A DNA stretch of 64,000 nt from Chytriomyces cf. hyalinus JEL632 (GCA_025435555.1 JAIWWG010000031.1:62001-126000); one strand, 5' to 3'; positions 35,355 to 47,892 are shown, counted from the stretch's first letter. Numbers and translations are program-made. The notes: generated from the letters alone by a model not told the origin.

Positions 35355-35363
35355 CTTTTTATA
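35355..35363 (-). promoter_or_regulatory. TATA-like element
   Basis: TATAAAAAG on the minus strand, 66-74 bp upstream of the small secreted ORF. It lies beside two copies of GCGGGTCTTT (35371-35419). Position relative to a transcription start is unknown. Confidence 0.35.
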
Positions 35364-35526
35364 CTCCCTGGCGGGTCTTTTTTTTTCCACGTAAGTTATA
35401 GCGGGTGGGCGGGTCTTTGGTGTTGTACCTTCGCGCTCATCGCCGTCTTGCTGTCTTTTGGCACCAGGTTGCGCGTCGGCCCCTGAAAGTCAACATCGCA
35501 CTGAACGTGGATTGCTGACTCCGAAG

Positions 35527-35697
35527 CTACGCAAGCATCATCGGCATTGACATCAGATTCGCGCCAATTTCATCGTCAATCAAACGCGCATTTATAAATT
35601 CTACAAGACCATGCTTGAACCAGCGGTGTTCATTTTCTTGATTATAGATCACTGACACTAACTCTTCAGCGCGTTTAAGCAAGTTCATTTTTTTCAT
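35527..35697 (-). CDS. Small helical ORF, possibly a terminal exon
   Basis: The frame, open from about 35748, has balanced composition: NLLKRAEELVSVIYNQ, then HRWFKHGLVEFINARLIDDE, ending MMLA. The first ATG is at 35697 (56 residues). It looks more like the last exon of a gene than random sequence, but I could not find a matching upstream exon in 35700-35906. No family recognised. Confidence 0.22.
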   Translation of the reverse strand: MKKMNLLKRAEELVSVIYNQENEHRWFKHGLVEFINARLIDDEIGANLMSMPMMLA

Positions 35698-35906
35698 TTG
35701 GCCCCGCTGTTGAACTAGCGCTTGCGACTTTTCTTTGCTTCTAGTCAAACTTTTGTTTGGTTGAAGTTTGTTGTGTCGGGTACAGATTACTGTAATGCAT
35801 CATAACAAGCTTTTGATATAACCAACCCCAACACCAATAGACGGTTGAAAGTAAATATATAAACCACAGTAAGTTAAATAAACAGGCAAGATATGAAAGC
35901 AAGATC

Positions 35907-38884
35907 CTAATAATAGCCGAAAAGCTGTGTCGGTGAAAACCGCGCTCCACTGCCGTCCCCAGCCCCTGCGAACAGACTCCCCGACCCAGAATTTAAGCCA
36001 TTCGGAAAAACGACCCACCCACCAACAGATATGCTTGGCGGAGTGGATTGGGATGCAAATTCACCACTTGAACCACAGCCACCCCCAGGCATCAGTTGTG
36101 CAACAGGAATCAACAAGTGTCCCGCCCCGGATTTCATGTTGGTTTCTTCGACTGATCCGTTGTAATCAGGTGCAAGCATGGCGCTCGGTAAACCTTTCAA
36201 TGGAAGTGAATCATTTGTACTGGTTGCTAAGGCAGATGAGTCACTGATTCCGCTGGTTGAGTTCAGAGGAAACATATTTATAAGGCTAAGTCCGCGACTG
36301 AAACCCCAAGGTGGAATGCTGGAGGCCATCGCTCCCGGACTCAAACTGTGAATCATCCAGTCAGGACTTGCTTGAATGTGCTCAGCCGCAGTACTACATT
36401 TGGACGTATTTGAAGGTGCCTCAGCAGCTGCATCCGCTGAAACTTGCTTAAAAAGAAACAAGAGCGGACTTGAAGTGGTTTTGACATCTTCAGTGACGGC
36501 CGAAGAAGATGCAGCAAGGTCCTCCTCTTCAGTCATCGGTTCCTTGCCCTTCTTCGAATATATCCGTCTCTTCAAACTACCAGTATGCTCAGTGACATTA
36601 TTCCCCGCTTCATTGCATTTCAAAGACTCGACATCTTGGCTTCCAGGTAGCTGTCCATTTTGAAACGGTAGAACCAAACCATTCATGAAAGAGAGGCTGG
36701 CACTTCGCATCAGCGCTTGGGTTTTCGGACTCAAAGTGCAATCATTCCATTGCTGGACGAACAAATCACCATCTCCTCCACTAGCTGTACCAGCGGCATT
36801 CGTGACACCCACTCCTCCCATTTCAGGCAAAGAAGATTTCACTGTGTTTTCAAACTCATCCATTTTTCCATCCTGCATTGCCCTTTGGATTTGTTTTTGC
36901 TGCAAAAAGTAAACTGCCTGCGAATTCCAACCGGGCGCGGAGGATGACGAAGACGCGGGTGGAGCGCTGGAATGATCAAAAGCATCCTTTTCGTTGTGAG
37001 CACTGGGGTTTTCCCTTGTTTCTCCATTTTGCGCAAACGCGGCACAAGTTTCCAAATTGTGTGAAGAGTTTGAAGGCAAGAATACTCCAATCACAGGAGA
37101 CGCGCCAGATCCTAGCACTGACCCGGTTGACATGAACCCGCCCATAGTTGGAGTGCTCATTGAAAATCCAAGTTGCGCAAACAATTTCGAATTGCTCAAC
37201 TGTGATTGCAGCGTAGGATGGAATAAGCTTGTGAAACTAACGGCCTTACTAAGCGGCTCGGTTTGAGAACTGGTTCGGCTGAGATTGCTGTGCGCTGATT
37301 TGGAGGGTGATGTGTCGATTGAAGATGTAGGAGTTGGAATTTGGCTGTGAATAGGATGGTCGCTTGTTTTGCTTCTCAGTGTGGTTGGAGGTGTTGATGA
37401 AAGATTTTGAAGCGGTGAAAGTAATGGATCGCTTGGTGATGGCATTTGCACAGGTACATAGAGCATCTGGTACCCGAATGGGAGGCTGTTGCTTGTGCTT
37501 GTGTGATTGAACGGACCTGAAAACATATTCTGATGAAAGTCCTGCTGTTCATTGAATTCGAATGGAATAAACGATGGCATTTGCTGCTCTTGTTGGTGCA
37601 TGTTGAATTCCATGGCTGGGTCTTCTGGATCCGATTCGAGTTTAAGCTCTTCATTCCTTCGCTGCTTCTGTAGGTTTGATAAGTATACTTTCTCAAATCA
37701 GAAGATCCAAAATGGTACCTTTTTTTCTCGCCTTTTTGATTTACTGGACGAAGTATCCGAGGAGTTTTTCCTTCCTACATTTGGCTGCTGCGGCAAAAGA
37801 TCACACTCCAACGCTTGCGTTGGAATGGAAAACTGTTGTGTACATCCCCATTCCGCGGAATCACTCTCACCGCTTAACGGGTCAGAAAGCGAGTTGGTAT
37901 TCCCCACTTCGCAGCTTGTATCCATGGTTAATCCATTTTTTTCCGCAATGCGTTGCCTCAATTTTCTGTTCAAATCCAACTTGAGCGCTGCTTTACTGGT
38001 TGCAATACTACTGGTCGGCATATTTTGTACGTGTTGATCCCTTTTGACAGCGTCGCGCTTGACTGGAGAAGTTGGAGAAAGCGGCTTTGAAAGGCTTGCC
38101 GCACTTGTCGCTGAAACCGAGGCCCGATCGGATTTGAAGGCAGCAATGTTTTTAAACGAAATCGAAACGCGAGTTTTTGTGGGCGACGCAGTGGATGAAA
38201 GTGCAGCGGTAGCGTGCTTGGAAGCTGTCGTGGAAGTGGTCGAGTTGGTGCGCGCGCGTTTCAAGGATGTCGAAGAGGATGCATTGACTTGCGCAGTGGC
38301 GCCGCTTGATTTGCGGGAATTGTAGATAGAGAAGCGAGGCTGTTTCGGTGTTGGCGGGTATTCGGCTTGGTGGGCGGACAACGGGACATCGGTGCTGCCT
38401 GGTGTCGGTGCCTCTTGTGGAGTGCCGGACTGGGGAAATGTGTAGTACTGCGCACTGTTGACTTCCTGGTACATGTCGGGCAACGAAAGACTGTCGTCCT
38501 GCATTTGGATAAAGTAAAGCTGTTGCTGATTGGGTAATTGCTCGTTCCAAGGCGCAGAGGCCGCGTCCGGCGAGGTTGATGAGTCTTGTTGCTGCGCTGG
38601 TGCGTACATCTGAGATTGCGTAAAACGGGCTGAGTTGCGCGGTGAGTTTCCTGATCGTGGCTTTTTTGAAGGAAGAAATGGAACAAACGAGAAAGTGAAC
38701 CTCGCAGAAGGAATTTTGGAACTCGTTCGCGACATTTCAAGCTGTTAAATGCGGGCAGTTTAAATATTTCGTCTGGAGAAGCGATTGGGTCTTGCGGCGT
38801 GAAGCGGTGAATTTGTTTCAGCTGCATTTGAAGTTGTGCGGGGGAAGCTGGATCTCTTGCGTGCATTATCCATGCATAGTACAT
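35907..38884 (-). CDS. Long Ser/Pro-rich disordered protein, unknown
   Basis: A protein of roughly 960 residues with no domain I can name. Proposed exon 1 starts at 38884 (YYAWIMHARDPASPAQL) and is joined over a 50-bp intron at about 38699-38650 to NSPRNSARFTQSQMYAP. An alternative start is the in-frame Met at 38735. A second intron (about 37728-37670) joins the basic run KSKRREKK to KQRRNEELKLESDPEDP. The rest is Ser/Thr/Pro/Asn/Gln-rich with homopolymeric Ser tracts (ASSSSSAPG) and several SP/TP sites. A Lys/Arg patch SLKRRIYSKKGKEP is near residue 720, and the protein ends LFGYY. Composition suggests a transcriptional or signalling regulator with nuclear localisation signals, which is inference only. 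Confidence 0.6.
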
Positions 38885-39058
38885 GGGGATAGAGGAGGGG
38901 GGGGGCAGGAGAGGGAGGGAGGCTGGAAGGGGGGTTGTGAAGGAGAGAGAGTGATGGAGGCAATCACGTTTCAAGATTCCGATGTATAAATCAACACATC
39001 CAACTTTTGTTTGGATCTGCTTTTCTCTTGCCTAGCAAACTGCTCTCAACTCCATAAG

Positions 39059-40548
39059 ATGGATACTCTGTGCGTGCAAATTCTGATGCATGATCAAGTT
39101 TCAGACAGCACGGCCATCAGAATTTGCCCCATGACACCCCCCCAAATCCCTTCAGAGTTTTTACGGCTGTTAAGGCCAGAAACAACGTACATTTTACTGT
39201 GTAAGCCAGCGTAAAGTAGAATCACCGTGTTGGGACTTAATAAGATTGCTTAAACCCTAGTTTCGGACTGTTTCAAAATTTAACTGAAACAGATTTAAAA
39301 AAAAGGTCGCGAATACGGGTGGCCATCGCTTGTTAAACCGATTCTTCAGACGCAGTGCAAGCAGCGACACTACTAGTGAAGTATTGGCTTCCTCAATGCA
39401 TTCTTCCATGGCAACTCCGTCTTCTCCAGCTGCAGCATCTTCTTCCTTTTCTGTTACGACGTCGTCTTCGTTGAAAAAGCGCGGAATGCGAGTCAAAACC
39501 GAAATCACATGTATACCAAACTCTCAAGTTGTTGCAGTTGGAGACACCATCGGAGCTTTCAACAGCATGTCCCTCCACCATGAAACTTACAGACCTAACA
39601 TCGCTGAAAGTGATGAGCTTCCCAACTCATTCACTGCAGCGGGTGACTCCTTCTATGCTCACATGGCCAAACTTCCCGCCCTGTACTCTACAGGGCTCCT
39701 GGACTTGCCGACTGAACTTATCGTCAAGATCGCGCACTACTCGGGTTTTATTGCCGCCACTCGCCTGATGCGCTCACACGGACACCTTCATGCTCTTCTC
39801 AACACGCCAGCTGCATGGCATGCGTACATGCACGACGCCCACTCAAGCTCCGACATTGTTGAATCCCACGTGCAAATCTGCACAAAGATCCACACATTCG
39901 ATCATTTGGTGTTTGGTACGTGGAATAACGGCAACAGCGAACCAAGTGTGTACTTTGAGCATTTCACCTTCAACGAGGCGTTTGATTTCTTGGGCGGTGT
40001 TGAAATGGGAGTCTCAAGGAGTGGGATGACCACGAGCGCGTGCTTTGAGCATCGCGAGGCGTTGGCATGTTATCAGAAAGCGCTTATGGAGGCTGTAAGG
40101 GCCGGGGCGTTGCCGCCGAGCGCGCCGCATGGCGGTCCTCCTCCAGGCGCGAAAATAGATCACAGCTGGTAGAGTTTTGTATGTTAGCATGGTTGTGATC
40201 TTCTTGTAGCCTCATCAAACTCTTCTCTTTCATAACAGTAATAACTGTGGTAGGTACAATGCGCGACACGTGCTGAAATCCATTTTTGTTTTTGATCAAG
40301 CCCCACATCATCCAAGATGGAGCAAGGACGGATTTAGCTGGGTGCATTCTTACCCAGATAGACGTCGGAGCTTGCGAGTGAGTATCACGCCGTTTCATGG
40401 AGCAGCAGGGCACACCAGCATCCAAGATCTACCAACTGTGCATGTAAACAAAGTGAATATTAATGGTGTCGATTTGGTGGGCGAGGAGTGGGAAACATTC
40501 CAGCGTCTTGTTCAGAGGAGGGCAAAATCAACACACCTCGCGATTTAA
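39059..40548 (+). CDS. F-box-like protein
   Basis: Probable SCF ubiquitin ligase adaptor of about 436 residues. Exons 39059-39198 (donor GTGTAAG), 39293-40168 and 40254-40548 join in frame. Residues about 50-105 are Ser/Thr-rich. An F-box-like helix set follows at about 175-225: LLDLPTELIVKIAHYSGFI, then ATRLMRSHGHLHALL and PAAWHAYM, matching L-P-x-E-[LI]-[IV] and the later W. The C-terminal part (SVYFEHFTFNEAFDFLGG, WVHSYPDRRRSLRVS) is not a repeat I recognise. The long ORF starting 39330 begins only with TTG, so the small upstream exon with a real ATG is preferred. Substrate unknown. Confidence 0.6.
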
Positions 40549-40675
40549 TATAATCGGTTTCGCGTTTATCATTAAGCGATCGGAATATGCACAACGGATC
40601 TGTGGTGGCACATTGGTTGCAACTTTGGAAGAGCCTTGATAAATAAAGAATAAATAAAACAAACGCAAATATTTA

Positions 40676-42731
40676 ATGTATACCTCGCATCAGTTCTGCC
40701 CTACGTCGCCAATGGACGCCGGCACGAACGGTGCGCTCTTAGCAGCATTCGCAAGTGTATTTACGGAGAAGGAGAAGAAGCGCGAGGCGGAGAAAGCGAT
40801 GGTAATGGAAGCAAGAGGCGACTTTGAACGAGCGGCGGAATATTCTGAACGAGAGCGGGAGAATACGATGCATGCCATGGCGCAGTATCTTCATGCAGTC
40901 CGGGCCACGGAGGAGGACAGCGTCGTCGCGCCGGTCTTCGTTCTGTGCCAGGCACTCCTCAGCCGGCACGACTCCCTGCTCCACGAATGGGCGAGCTCGC
41001 TCGTGACTGTGACCATCAATACCGGAAGTATGAGTTATCATGATACATCGCATTGGCTTGCGCTCTTTTCGCATGTCTTGCTGGGTCGCATGCATGCTGC
41101 TGTCTCGACACTGGACATCATTGAGGCCATGCTGCCACATTGTGCCCACACTCTGCGCTTGCTCAAGCGAGCCATCCAATCGCGACCAAATGCTGCGAGC
41201 AGGTAATACTTCAGTTTTTTCAGTATCAAAGATGACGATTCATTACCCTTATACTCACACTGACTGTACCTTTAGCAGCATCAGCAATACCACCTGGTCG
41301 ACTTGGCGTCACTCCACTGTACAGTTCTGTGACACGGACACTCTTCGTGTCCATTCATCAATGAGCAACCAGGGAAACACGGCTTCACATGACTCGCATT
41401 TACGCAGTATCAGCACGTGTTTCTCCCTTTTAGTTGGAGACTTGAATGCAATTATTGCAACTGCGTCCTTGCTTGTACGGGAAGGCGTCTGGTCCACTGA
41501 CTATTTATGGATGCCCTGCTTCGCAACCTTTGTCTCCTACAAAGACCCTCTCTGGACTCTCGACAGTTTGCCGTCTCATTTGGACACCCTTAGAGAAGCT
41601 ATTCCAGATTCTGTTCCGTTTTTGCCTCAGGAAGATGATACTGTTGATGAGTCTGACCCAATTGACCGGTTCGAAGTCACCGTCATCTCACTGCTCGAAC
41701 TTGAAATGGACGTGGCAGTCTTGAAATACATGCCGTTTCTGCATTGGCCAGCAGCAGTCCATTTAATGGATATTTTCAACACAATCTCACGTCTTAACCA
41801 CCTTCATGGCAACGTTTCAGAAGGACACATATACTTTGGCGGCGAAGATGCAGTAACTGTCGTGGACACAGTCGCATCCTCCAATCCAACCAATCAAAAA
41901 CTGACCATCCGAAACTCGATTATTCTCGAATACGCCCTGTCACTCTCAAACAACCCAAATACTGAATGGATCGCAGTGTCATATCTTGTCTCGCTGTCCA
42001 GGGAAAATGTTCCAGAAGCACAGTTTGCACTCGAACGCGTCTTGATTTCAATCGCAGGCAGTGCTGATTTGGAATCTCGAATTATCCGAAAAGTTATGAG
42101 TGTTGCAAAGTCCGCTGGCATCCAGCACAATGTTGGACGAAGCGTGTATGCGTCCCGTGCGAAACATTGCGTGGATACTTTGCGTCTCGGAGAAGCGATC
42201 GTGAACTACTTTGAAGCTGGCCTGATTGAGAGGTGCAACGCAACGGCAAACGTACTTTTTAAAAAACTACTTGAAGAGTACGAAAATGCGCAGCAGGATC
42301 AATCAAGGCAAGAAATTCGATGGTCCAGAACTGTGTCGCAACTACCCGCCCGCGTCGTGAAAGTGTCCCCACAAGCTGCTCTCTGTGTGAAGCTTGTTGA
42401 ATTTCAGAACGCGTTCACATCGAGCGAAACTGTTTCAAGTAAAGCAAGCGCAGGTGCCCATCTCCTCGAATTACTGACGCATGGACTCGCGCCTCGGAAT
42501 TTTTGGCCGTATTTGCTTGTGGACAGCTACGCTTTACTTGAATCTGGAGTGGTGTTGGGTGTGCAAGAGACGTTTGAGTTGCTTAGGTGTCTGGAAGATG
42601 TTTCGCAGGATGAGTCTATTCAATGGGACGGGCGTGGTATCTGTGATGACAGAATGGGAGGGCGTGTCAGCGTGGCGACATTGAGACTGGCGTTGAGTAA
42701 GAATTTGTCAAGGGCCATGATGATGGCTTGA
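40676..42731 (+). CDS. NUP85: Nucleoporin Nup85
   Basis: Scaffold subunit of the Y-shaped Nup84/Nup107-160 complex of the nuclear pore. Two exons, 40676-41202 and 41276-42731, give about 660 residues. All-helical ACE1-type pattern: SHWLALFSHVLLGRMHAAVSTL is the conserved W..L..LLLRG..A motif, followed by SLLVGDLNAIIATASLL, FLHWPAAVHLMDIF and NSIILEYALSLSNNPNTEW, which corresponds to the family motif L-E-Y-A-x-S-L. ALERVLISI and LRLGEAIVNYFEAGL continue the solenoid. An alternative Met at 40712 removes 12 residues. A 21-base T run (42735-42755) follows the stop. Convergent with B9D2. Confidence 0.8.
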
Positions 42732-42833
42732 AGGTTTTTTTTTTTTTTTTTTTTTGGTCTTGAAACAGATAGGTATTGCTGTTATTTCCTTTCTTTTTTT
42801 TCACGTTTTTTTACTTTCTTTTTATATGGCTTT

Positions 42834-43737
42834 TTATAATGAAACGCCGTGCTTTTCAAATCCGCGAACGGCGATGCTTAACGTGATGTGAATCTGGGTG
42901 AAGACGTGGTGATCAGAATATTCGAGACAAATAAGCTTTCTCCACCTTTCCCATGGCAATAGTGTGTAAGCGGAATCGATCGCTGGGGTTGTGAATCAGA
43001 TCCATGCTCTTAAGTTGCGGTGTTGCGCCCAAAAAGAAGCCTGTGAAGTTAAAGATAAACAATCGGAAAAACAATCAAAGAGACAAACTCAACTCCACAC
43101 TTGATCCATCAAAGTTCCTGCAGGACGCCACGTGGCAACTTCGAGAACATGCGTGCCAGGAGTCGTAGGTACATGTACAAAGCCGTATCCGTCTAGTGTC
43201 GAAAAAAGAAATGGTTCATCCAACCGTTGACGCAGCTTGCAGTTAAAAAAATGGATGCTTTACATAATTCATTACGACCAAACATATCTTGCCGGAATAC
43301 TTGGAATACGAGTTTGGGCCAGCCTGATAAGCTACGCGTCGTGTAATGCACGTCTGTTTTTCGAAAACAAGGAAAAAGTCGACAAGGAACTGTTAAAAAA
43401 CGCGTCGCAAGATTCAATTGGAAAAAAACTGACTGAATACCGATTGGATGACTCCAGACGGTGTAGCGTTCATCCTGGAAAAGCAAAAGCAACAAGTCAA
43501 TTCCGATTTGCCCCCAAACCCCAACGAAACGCCACCTTGCCAACGAGCTACATCCAAGTAGCAAACAAAACAAAAAGATTTTACCTCTCCAGGAACATCA
43601 ACTTGCGTCTGTCCAGACTCCTCGCCTTCAACAAGTTCCCAGGCGTCACCGGAGACAAACGCCCACTTGGCGCAGAGCTCTGCATGCGGATATCCAGATG
43701 CGCCTTGGAGCGTGCCTATGCAGAAGAGTTCGGCCAT
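42834..43737 (-). CDS. B9D2: B9 domain-containing protein 2 (ciliary transition zone)
   Basis: Subunit of the MKS/B9 complex at the flagellar transition zone gate. Six exons, read from 43737, give about 177 residues (human 175). The B9-type C2 domain spans nearly the whole protein: AELFCIGTLQGASGY, FVSGDAWELVEGEESGQTQV, VWSHPIDVHY (joined across an intron at the Asp codon), LSGWPKLVFQVFRQDMFGR, YGYGFVHVPTTPGTH, TWRPAGTLMDQ, DRFRLHTIAMGKIHI and the end VRGFEKHGVSL. Each block aligns with human B9D2 (SHPIDLHFATK, GYGFCHVPSSPGTH, RNFDRYGV). The last intron (with GTGGAG donor) is required for the true C-terminus; without it the frame stops at 42913. Confidence 0.9.
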
Positions 43738-44184
43738 GTTTGTTTAATTTTCGCGATTGGACGAGGACGTTTGTATGAAACTTGGCTTGGTTCAACTTTT
43801 GTTTTGACACTTAATTTTTCATAAAATTTGGGGCCCAAGAAGTAAAAAGGCCCAGCAGGCAGTGTTTTGCCAAAACATTCGATGACGATAAAAGCACGAA
43901 TCGAAAGCTGACTTACGCGACAACAAGTGCAAGTGTGTTAACGAAAAAAAGGCTTGACGTGCATCGAACAGGTGATCTTTGGAGTGGCTTGACACATGTG
44001 CCAAGCTGCAAGGTTTACAAGCGTTGGGGAAGCGTCCGTGTCTCCATTCAAAAAGGGCCCATTTTATTTACTCGCAAAAAACATGCACAAAAAGGAACGA
44101 TTTCTTCTATTTAGAATCACCTATTTGGAATCAGCTGTCAAAACAAAATGCTTTTTAAATTAAAGGGCAACAATATATGACGGG
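43738..44184. other. Intergenic stretch, nothing identified
   Basis: About 450 bp between B9D2 and the tubulin ligase, both on the minus strand. It holds B9D2 upstream sequence and the 3' flank of the ligase. ORFs here are short and featureless. Confidence 0.5.
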
Positions 44185-47158
44185 TCATTCGTATCTTTTA
44201 GGCAGAGTGTGAGAACTGGGTGCGAGCGTGTGCGTCAACGGTGTATTCCTGTACGCTGCCGCCGCACTCAGCGCCCGACCAACAACAGCTCCAGCTTCAA
44301 CCGCCCCATCCGCTCGAAAAATATGAGAATTTTGGCCGTGTTTCTTGTCCGCCAGTTTGACCGACTGCCTCCGAAACCCTGATGCCCCCGCACCAGCCCC
44401 AACCATTTTAGCGAAAGCATCAAAAGAATGCGTTAAAGTAGCATCCCCGACACCAATTCCTGCCGGTAAATGTATGTTCTGGACAGAAGCTTGGCGCGAA
44501 CCGTGATTGGCGGCGAGAATATTCTTTTTACGCGGCGGAATCGTCAGTGCGTGCTTTCGAAGATGTATCGACTGGTTACTGCGAGTGGTTGCGACATCTT
44601 TTGAAATCCATGTTTCCACTGGCTGAACATGAATTTTCATGCTCTCCGGATTTGAGGTTGGTGTAGAGTTGCGAAGTTTTCCGTTTCCAAGAAATATTTT
44701 GTTCAACCCTGCCAGATTGCCAGAAGGAGTGCCTGGAACCATCATGGACGCATTCACCAAGAAGGAATATTCGTCGCCAACCGGCAAATCACGGACATCC
44801 ATCTGAGGTGTGTCCATATCCTCCTTCGGAACCCGCCTCCACTCCATCAGTTTACTTGTAATCTTTTTTGAACCTCCGCCATCCCCGTCATCCCTTGCAA
44901 TCCCCCGTTCAACTCGATCCCTCCAACGCGCTACCTGGCGTGCCGCTTCTTCCTTTTCTAATGCTTCACGCTTCAACGCAACTGACCGTCCTTTCGCAGC
45001 GGCAGTTTCGTATCCGCCGACACCCCCAGCACAGCGTCTTGCTCCTGCTAGACATGCAAGGTACCGTTCCATGCGGTTACGGCACGCGGGTGGGAACGCA
45101 CGCTTGAAATTTCCCAAATGCGAGTCTTCAAAGGTCTTCAAAGAATCCAAAGCACCCGTTGGAAAGTTTGAATAATATGCATCGACAGAGTCTAACACTG
45201 GGTTTGCAGGTGATGATGAGCCAGCGGCAGATTCCTTTCCAAACGGAATGGAGGATGCTTTTGACGTATAAAGCCCTGTTCCGGTGAATCCACTCTCACC
45301 CAACCGGCTTTCACTGCCACCGCCACCACCACCACCGCCTCGACTTCCACTTCCACTGCCACTGCCATGAGCGCTATTCATCCTTTTTACGGCGCCTTCG
45401 CGGCCCGCACCTCCTCCCGCCTTTCCACCCTCCCCAAACAACCGACTCCGAATCTTTTCTTTCTCTCCCTTTTCAAAGCGCCGCTGCAGTTTCAAATTCA
45501 AATTCAGTAACCCCAAAGTATCTCCAATCACTGCGCGCTTGACTGAAAAATCAAGGCCACTGTCACAAGTGAAGCTCGGCGAGTGATTCACTTCTAGAAC
45601 CCATGGTTTCAAAGACCTGTCCAAGAAAATGTCAAACCCAAGGATTTCAAAGCATGGACTCCCAGCTGCAGGAAACGCGGACGAACCCCCAACTCCACCA
45701 ATACCACTAGCGGCATTGGACGCGGCACCCCCTCCCGCACTCGACAAGGAAGAAGAAGGAAAACACGCTTTCAAAATCATGCTCAACTGCGGTTGAATTG
45801 TAACGACAGTTTTGACAATAGCGTCGTGAATGCGCATCCAGAGATCCTCTGCGCAGGGTATGGCGTTTTTGGCGACCAAGTGGTTGAAAACGGACTGAAG
45901 AGTTCTTTTTGAGCCTTGGTGATCGGATTCAGTGGTGTCAAAGTTTGGATTGTGTTTGTTGATTGCGTAGTTTGTGAGGTGCTGTTTTTTTTGGGGGGGA
46001 GAATGAAGAAGGAGATGGATGAGTTGGAATGAGATATCAGTGGAATGGCAAAAAGGTGTCACCATGCACACGTCGTCCATGTTGGAGTCCGTTGGATCAA
46101 CATATCGCTCCGTTGCGAAACGCGCGAGTCCATCTCGATGCACGAAAATGCGGAGCGGATCCACGCTCGTGACGAGAACATAACTAACAATGGATCGAAC
46201 GTGCGCGTGTGGGGAATAATGATCTCGTTAAAAACAAACCTCCCAAAAAACCAAAAAGGTAACAGACCCAACTCACATTCTCAAATCAAACTTGAACTCA
46301 TCAATTAAACAAGGCCGATTCAAATACAGCTGCACAATCATGCGGCTGTCCTTGTACGGCGTGATTGCCTTTAAACTGCGAAACAAAAAGATCCCCTTTC
46401 CTTGGCACCCGTGATCTGGTTTCGCAATCCATGTTGGCCGTCGTTTCCCGCCAGAGCCGTTGCTAGCCTTGAATCCAGGGTAATTGTGATGCGATTTGGC
46501 TTTGAGGGCGCGTTTTAGGTCGGGCCAGTCGTGCGGCAGGACAAAGGTTTTGGGAAAGAACATGTATTCAGTGGGCAGGATACGAGACAGTCGGCCGAGA
46601 TTTCGCGCCAAATAGTCTTTGCGGCAGATTTCGTGCATGCCTGGAAAATGATTGATTTTCTGATATGGCTCCCTGTCGAAACGGGAAGTTAATAAAACAA
46701 TGAAACTGGATGCGGTGGAGGCAGTTACATTTCCAAAACTCTTTGAACAGAAACGCCAGTATCAATCCTGAATTGAATTCGAAATATGAACGCTGCATCT
46801 TTTACTACTAGAGATGGAAAGCTCACCAGAACAAACTCCACGGCTCCGAATCACCTACAATTCGCAAGCCATGCTCGGTGGTGCACTGTCTCACAATGTC
46901 GTACTTGCAGTTGGTCGTGTTGACTGTCAGTTTTTTCTTCTTGGCTTTGGTTGCTGGAGACTTGGTGCTTCTCCTGCAGGTTTCCTTGGGGCAGTTCTCG
47001 GCGCTGGCAGCAGACTCCTTGGGCACTTCGGCGTGATCTAACGCGGCCAGATCGAGTGTGTCCGTGGACAGGGCTTCGAGAGACGCGACGGACGATCCTT
47101 CCTCCATTGCATCGAAGTCAAACCTTTGAAAATCCCCGAACGGAAGAATGCTCATCAC
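44185..47158 (-). CDS. Tubulin polyglutamylase, TTLL6/TTLL13-like
   Basis: ATP-grasp ligase that adds glutamate side chains to axonemal tubulin. Starts at 47158 with an acidic head and a basic patch KKKKLTVNTTNCKYDIVR (the TTL domain start), then DTGVSVQRVLEM and EPYQKINHFPGMHEICRKD. Core motifs: KPDHGCQGKGIFLFRS (ATP-binding Lys), FDLRIYVLVTSVDPLRIFVH, GLARFATERY, HLTNYAINKHN, CFEILGFDIFLDRSLKPWVLEVNHSPSF. At least five introns interrupt the N-terminal half. One of 81 bp, just before HLTNYAINKHN, has no stop and keeps frame. A low-complexity insert rich in Gly/Ser/Ala lies before CFEILGF, and a long Gly/Ser/Arg-rich C-terminal tail follows the catalytic domain. The HLTNY and NHSPSF context points to TTLL6/13. 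Confidence 0.9.
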
Positions 47159-47316
47159 AATGTTACAAAATTTTTTATCACGTCACAGAAAACAGAGTCC
47201 ATCAGTTTTACTAATGAGTCACGCGTAGTTTATAATGTCCATAGTATTCATGCTGCCGCCATCATGCGACAGCAGATGATAAAAAAGGAGCCCTCTCCGT
47301 CCCAGCCAACTTCGTG

Positions 47317-47892
47317 TCAGATAGAAACCAAGAAACAGAGCGGTTTCTTGCGCTTGTGTCGCGCCAGGCAATGCTCGGTCCGAAAGACTGCGCTGCAGTC
47401 CAGACAATGGACGGGACGTACCCGGCAACGCGTGTGCCTCTCATACCTGCGAGTAGGGACGCATCCGCATGGGCTGTGCGCTTGGCTGCCCTGAAGAGCA
47501 TGGCATTTGCTAGTGTCGAAAGTTGGCAAGCACGAATGGCTGTGATTGAACATGCTTGGATGTCGTGGGCCCGCCGTGCTTGGCTGCTGGGTATGTGATT
47601 TCAAGTGCCCACATTCTGCCTTCTTTTGACTGATTCCAAGTCCTGCAACGCTATTTGGACAAGTGCTCCTGCTGCCATGGATAATTAGTTTTGTGGGAGT
47701 CAGAATTGCGGATTTGAAGGTCCTGTTCAAAACGCAAGGCACCTTTTGGAGTTCTCCACAACGATCCGTGGGCCCGACGGAGTATCTTGCACGTGAGAAC
47801 CAGAGTCCAAAATACGAGTTTCTGATTGTGTCGATGTTGCAGACATTGAAGGTTGCAGCTTGGCAAGCCGATCTCTGACCATGTGCGGACAT
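47317..47892 (-). pseudogene. Degenerate C2H2 zinc-finger copy
   Basis: A single unspliced frame ends (before 47317) with an intact last finger, PVHCLDCSAVFRTEHCLARH followed by KRKKPLC. It aligns with the terminal finger of the next gene (PCVDCNRKFRTEAGLARH..PVC), including the unusual final Cys. Upstream in the same frame are eroded finger-like pieces: VPCVLNRTFKSAIL (second Cys lost) and FDTSKCHALQGSQAH, resembling the Q-K-C-x-L finger. No proper finger 2 with T-T-N-N-R is found. Either a decayed paralogue, or a real gene whose exons I cannot resolve. Confidence 0.35.

Noticed and set aside
39330-40172. F-box ORF starting directly at 39330
   Set aside because: That codon is TTG; a small upstream exon with ATG at 39059 and a canonical intron gives a better start.
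47314-47598. Plus-strand ORF opposite the degenerate zinc finger
   Set aside because: The minus strand carries a recognisable finger; the plus frame has no family signature and looks like its antisense.
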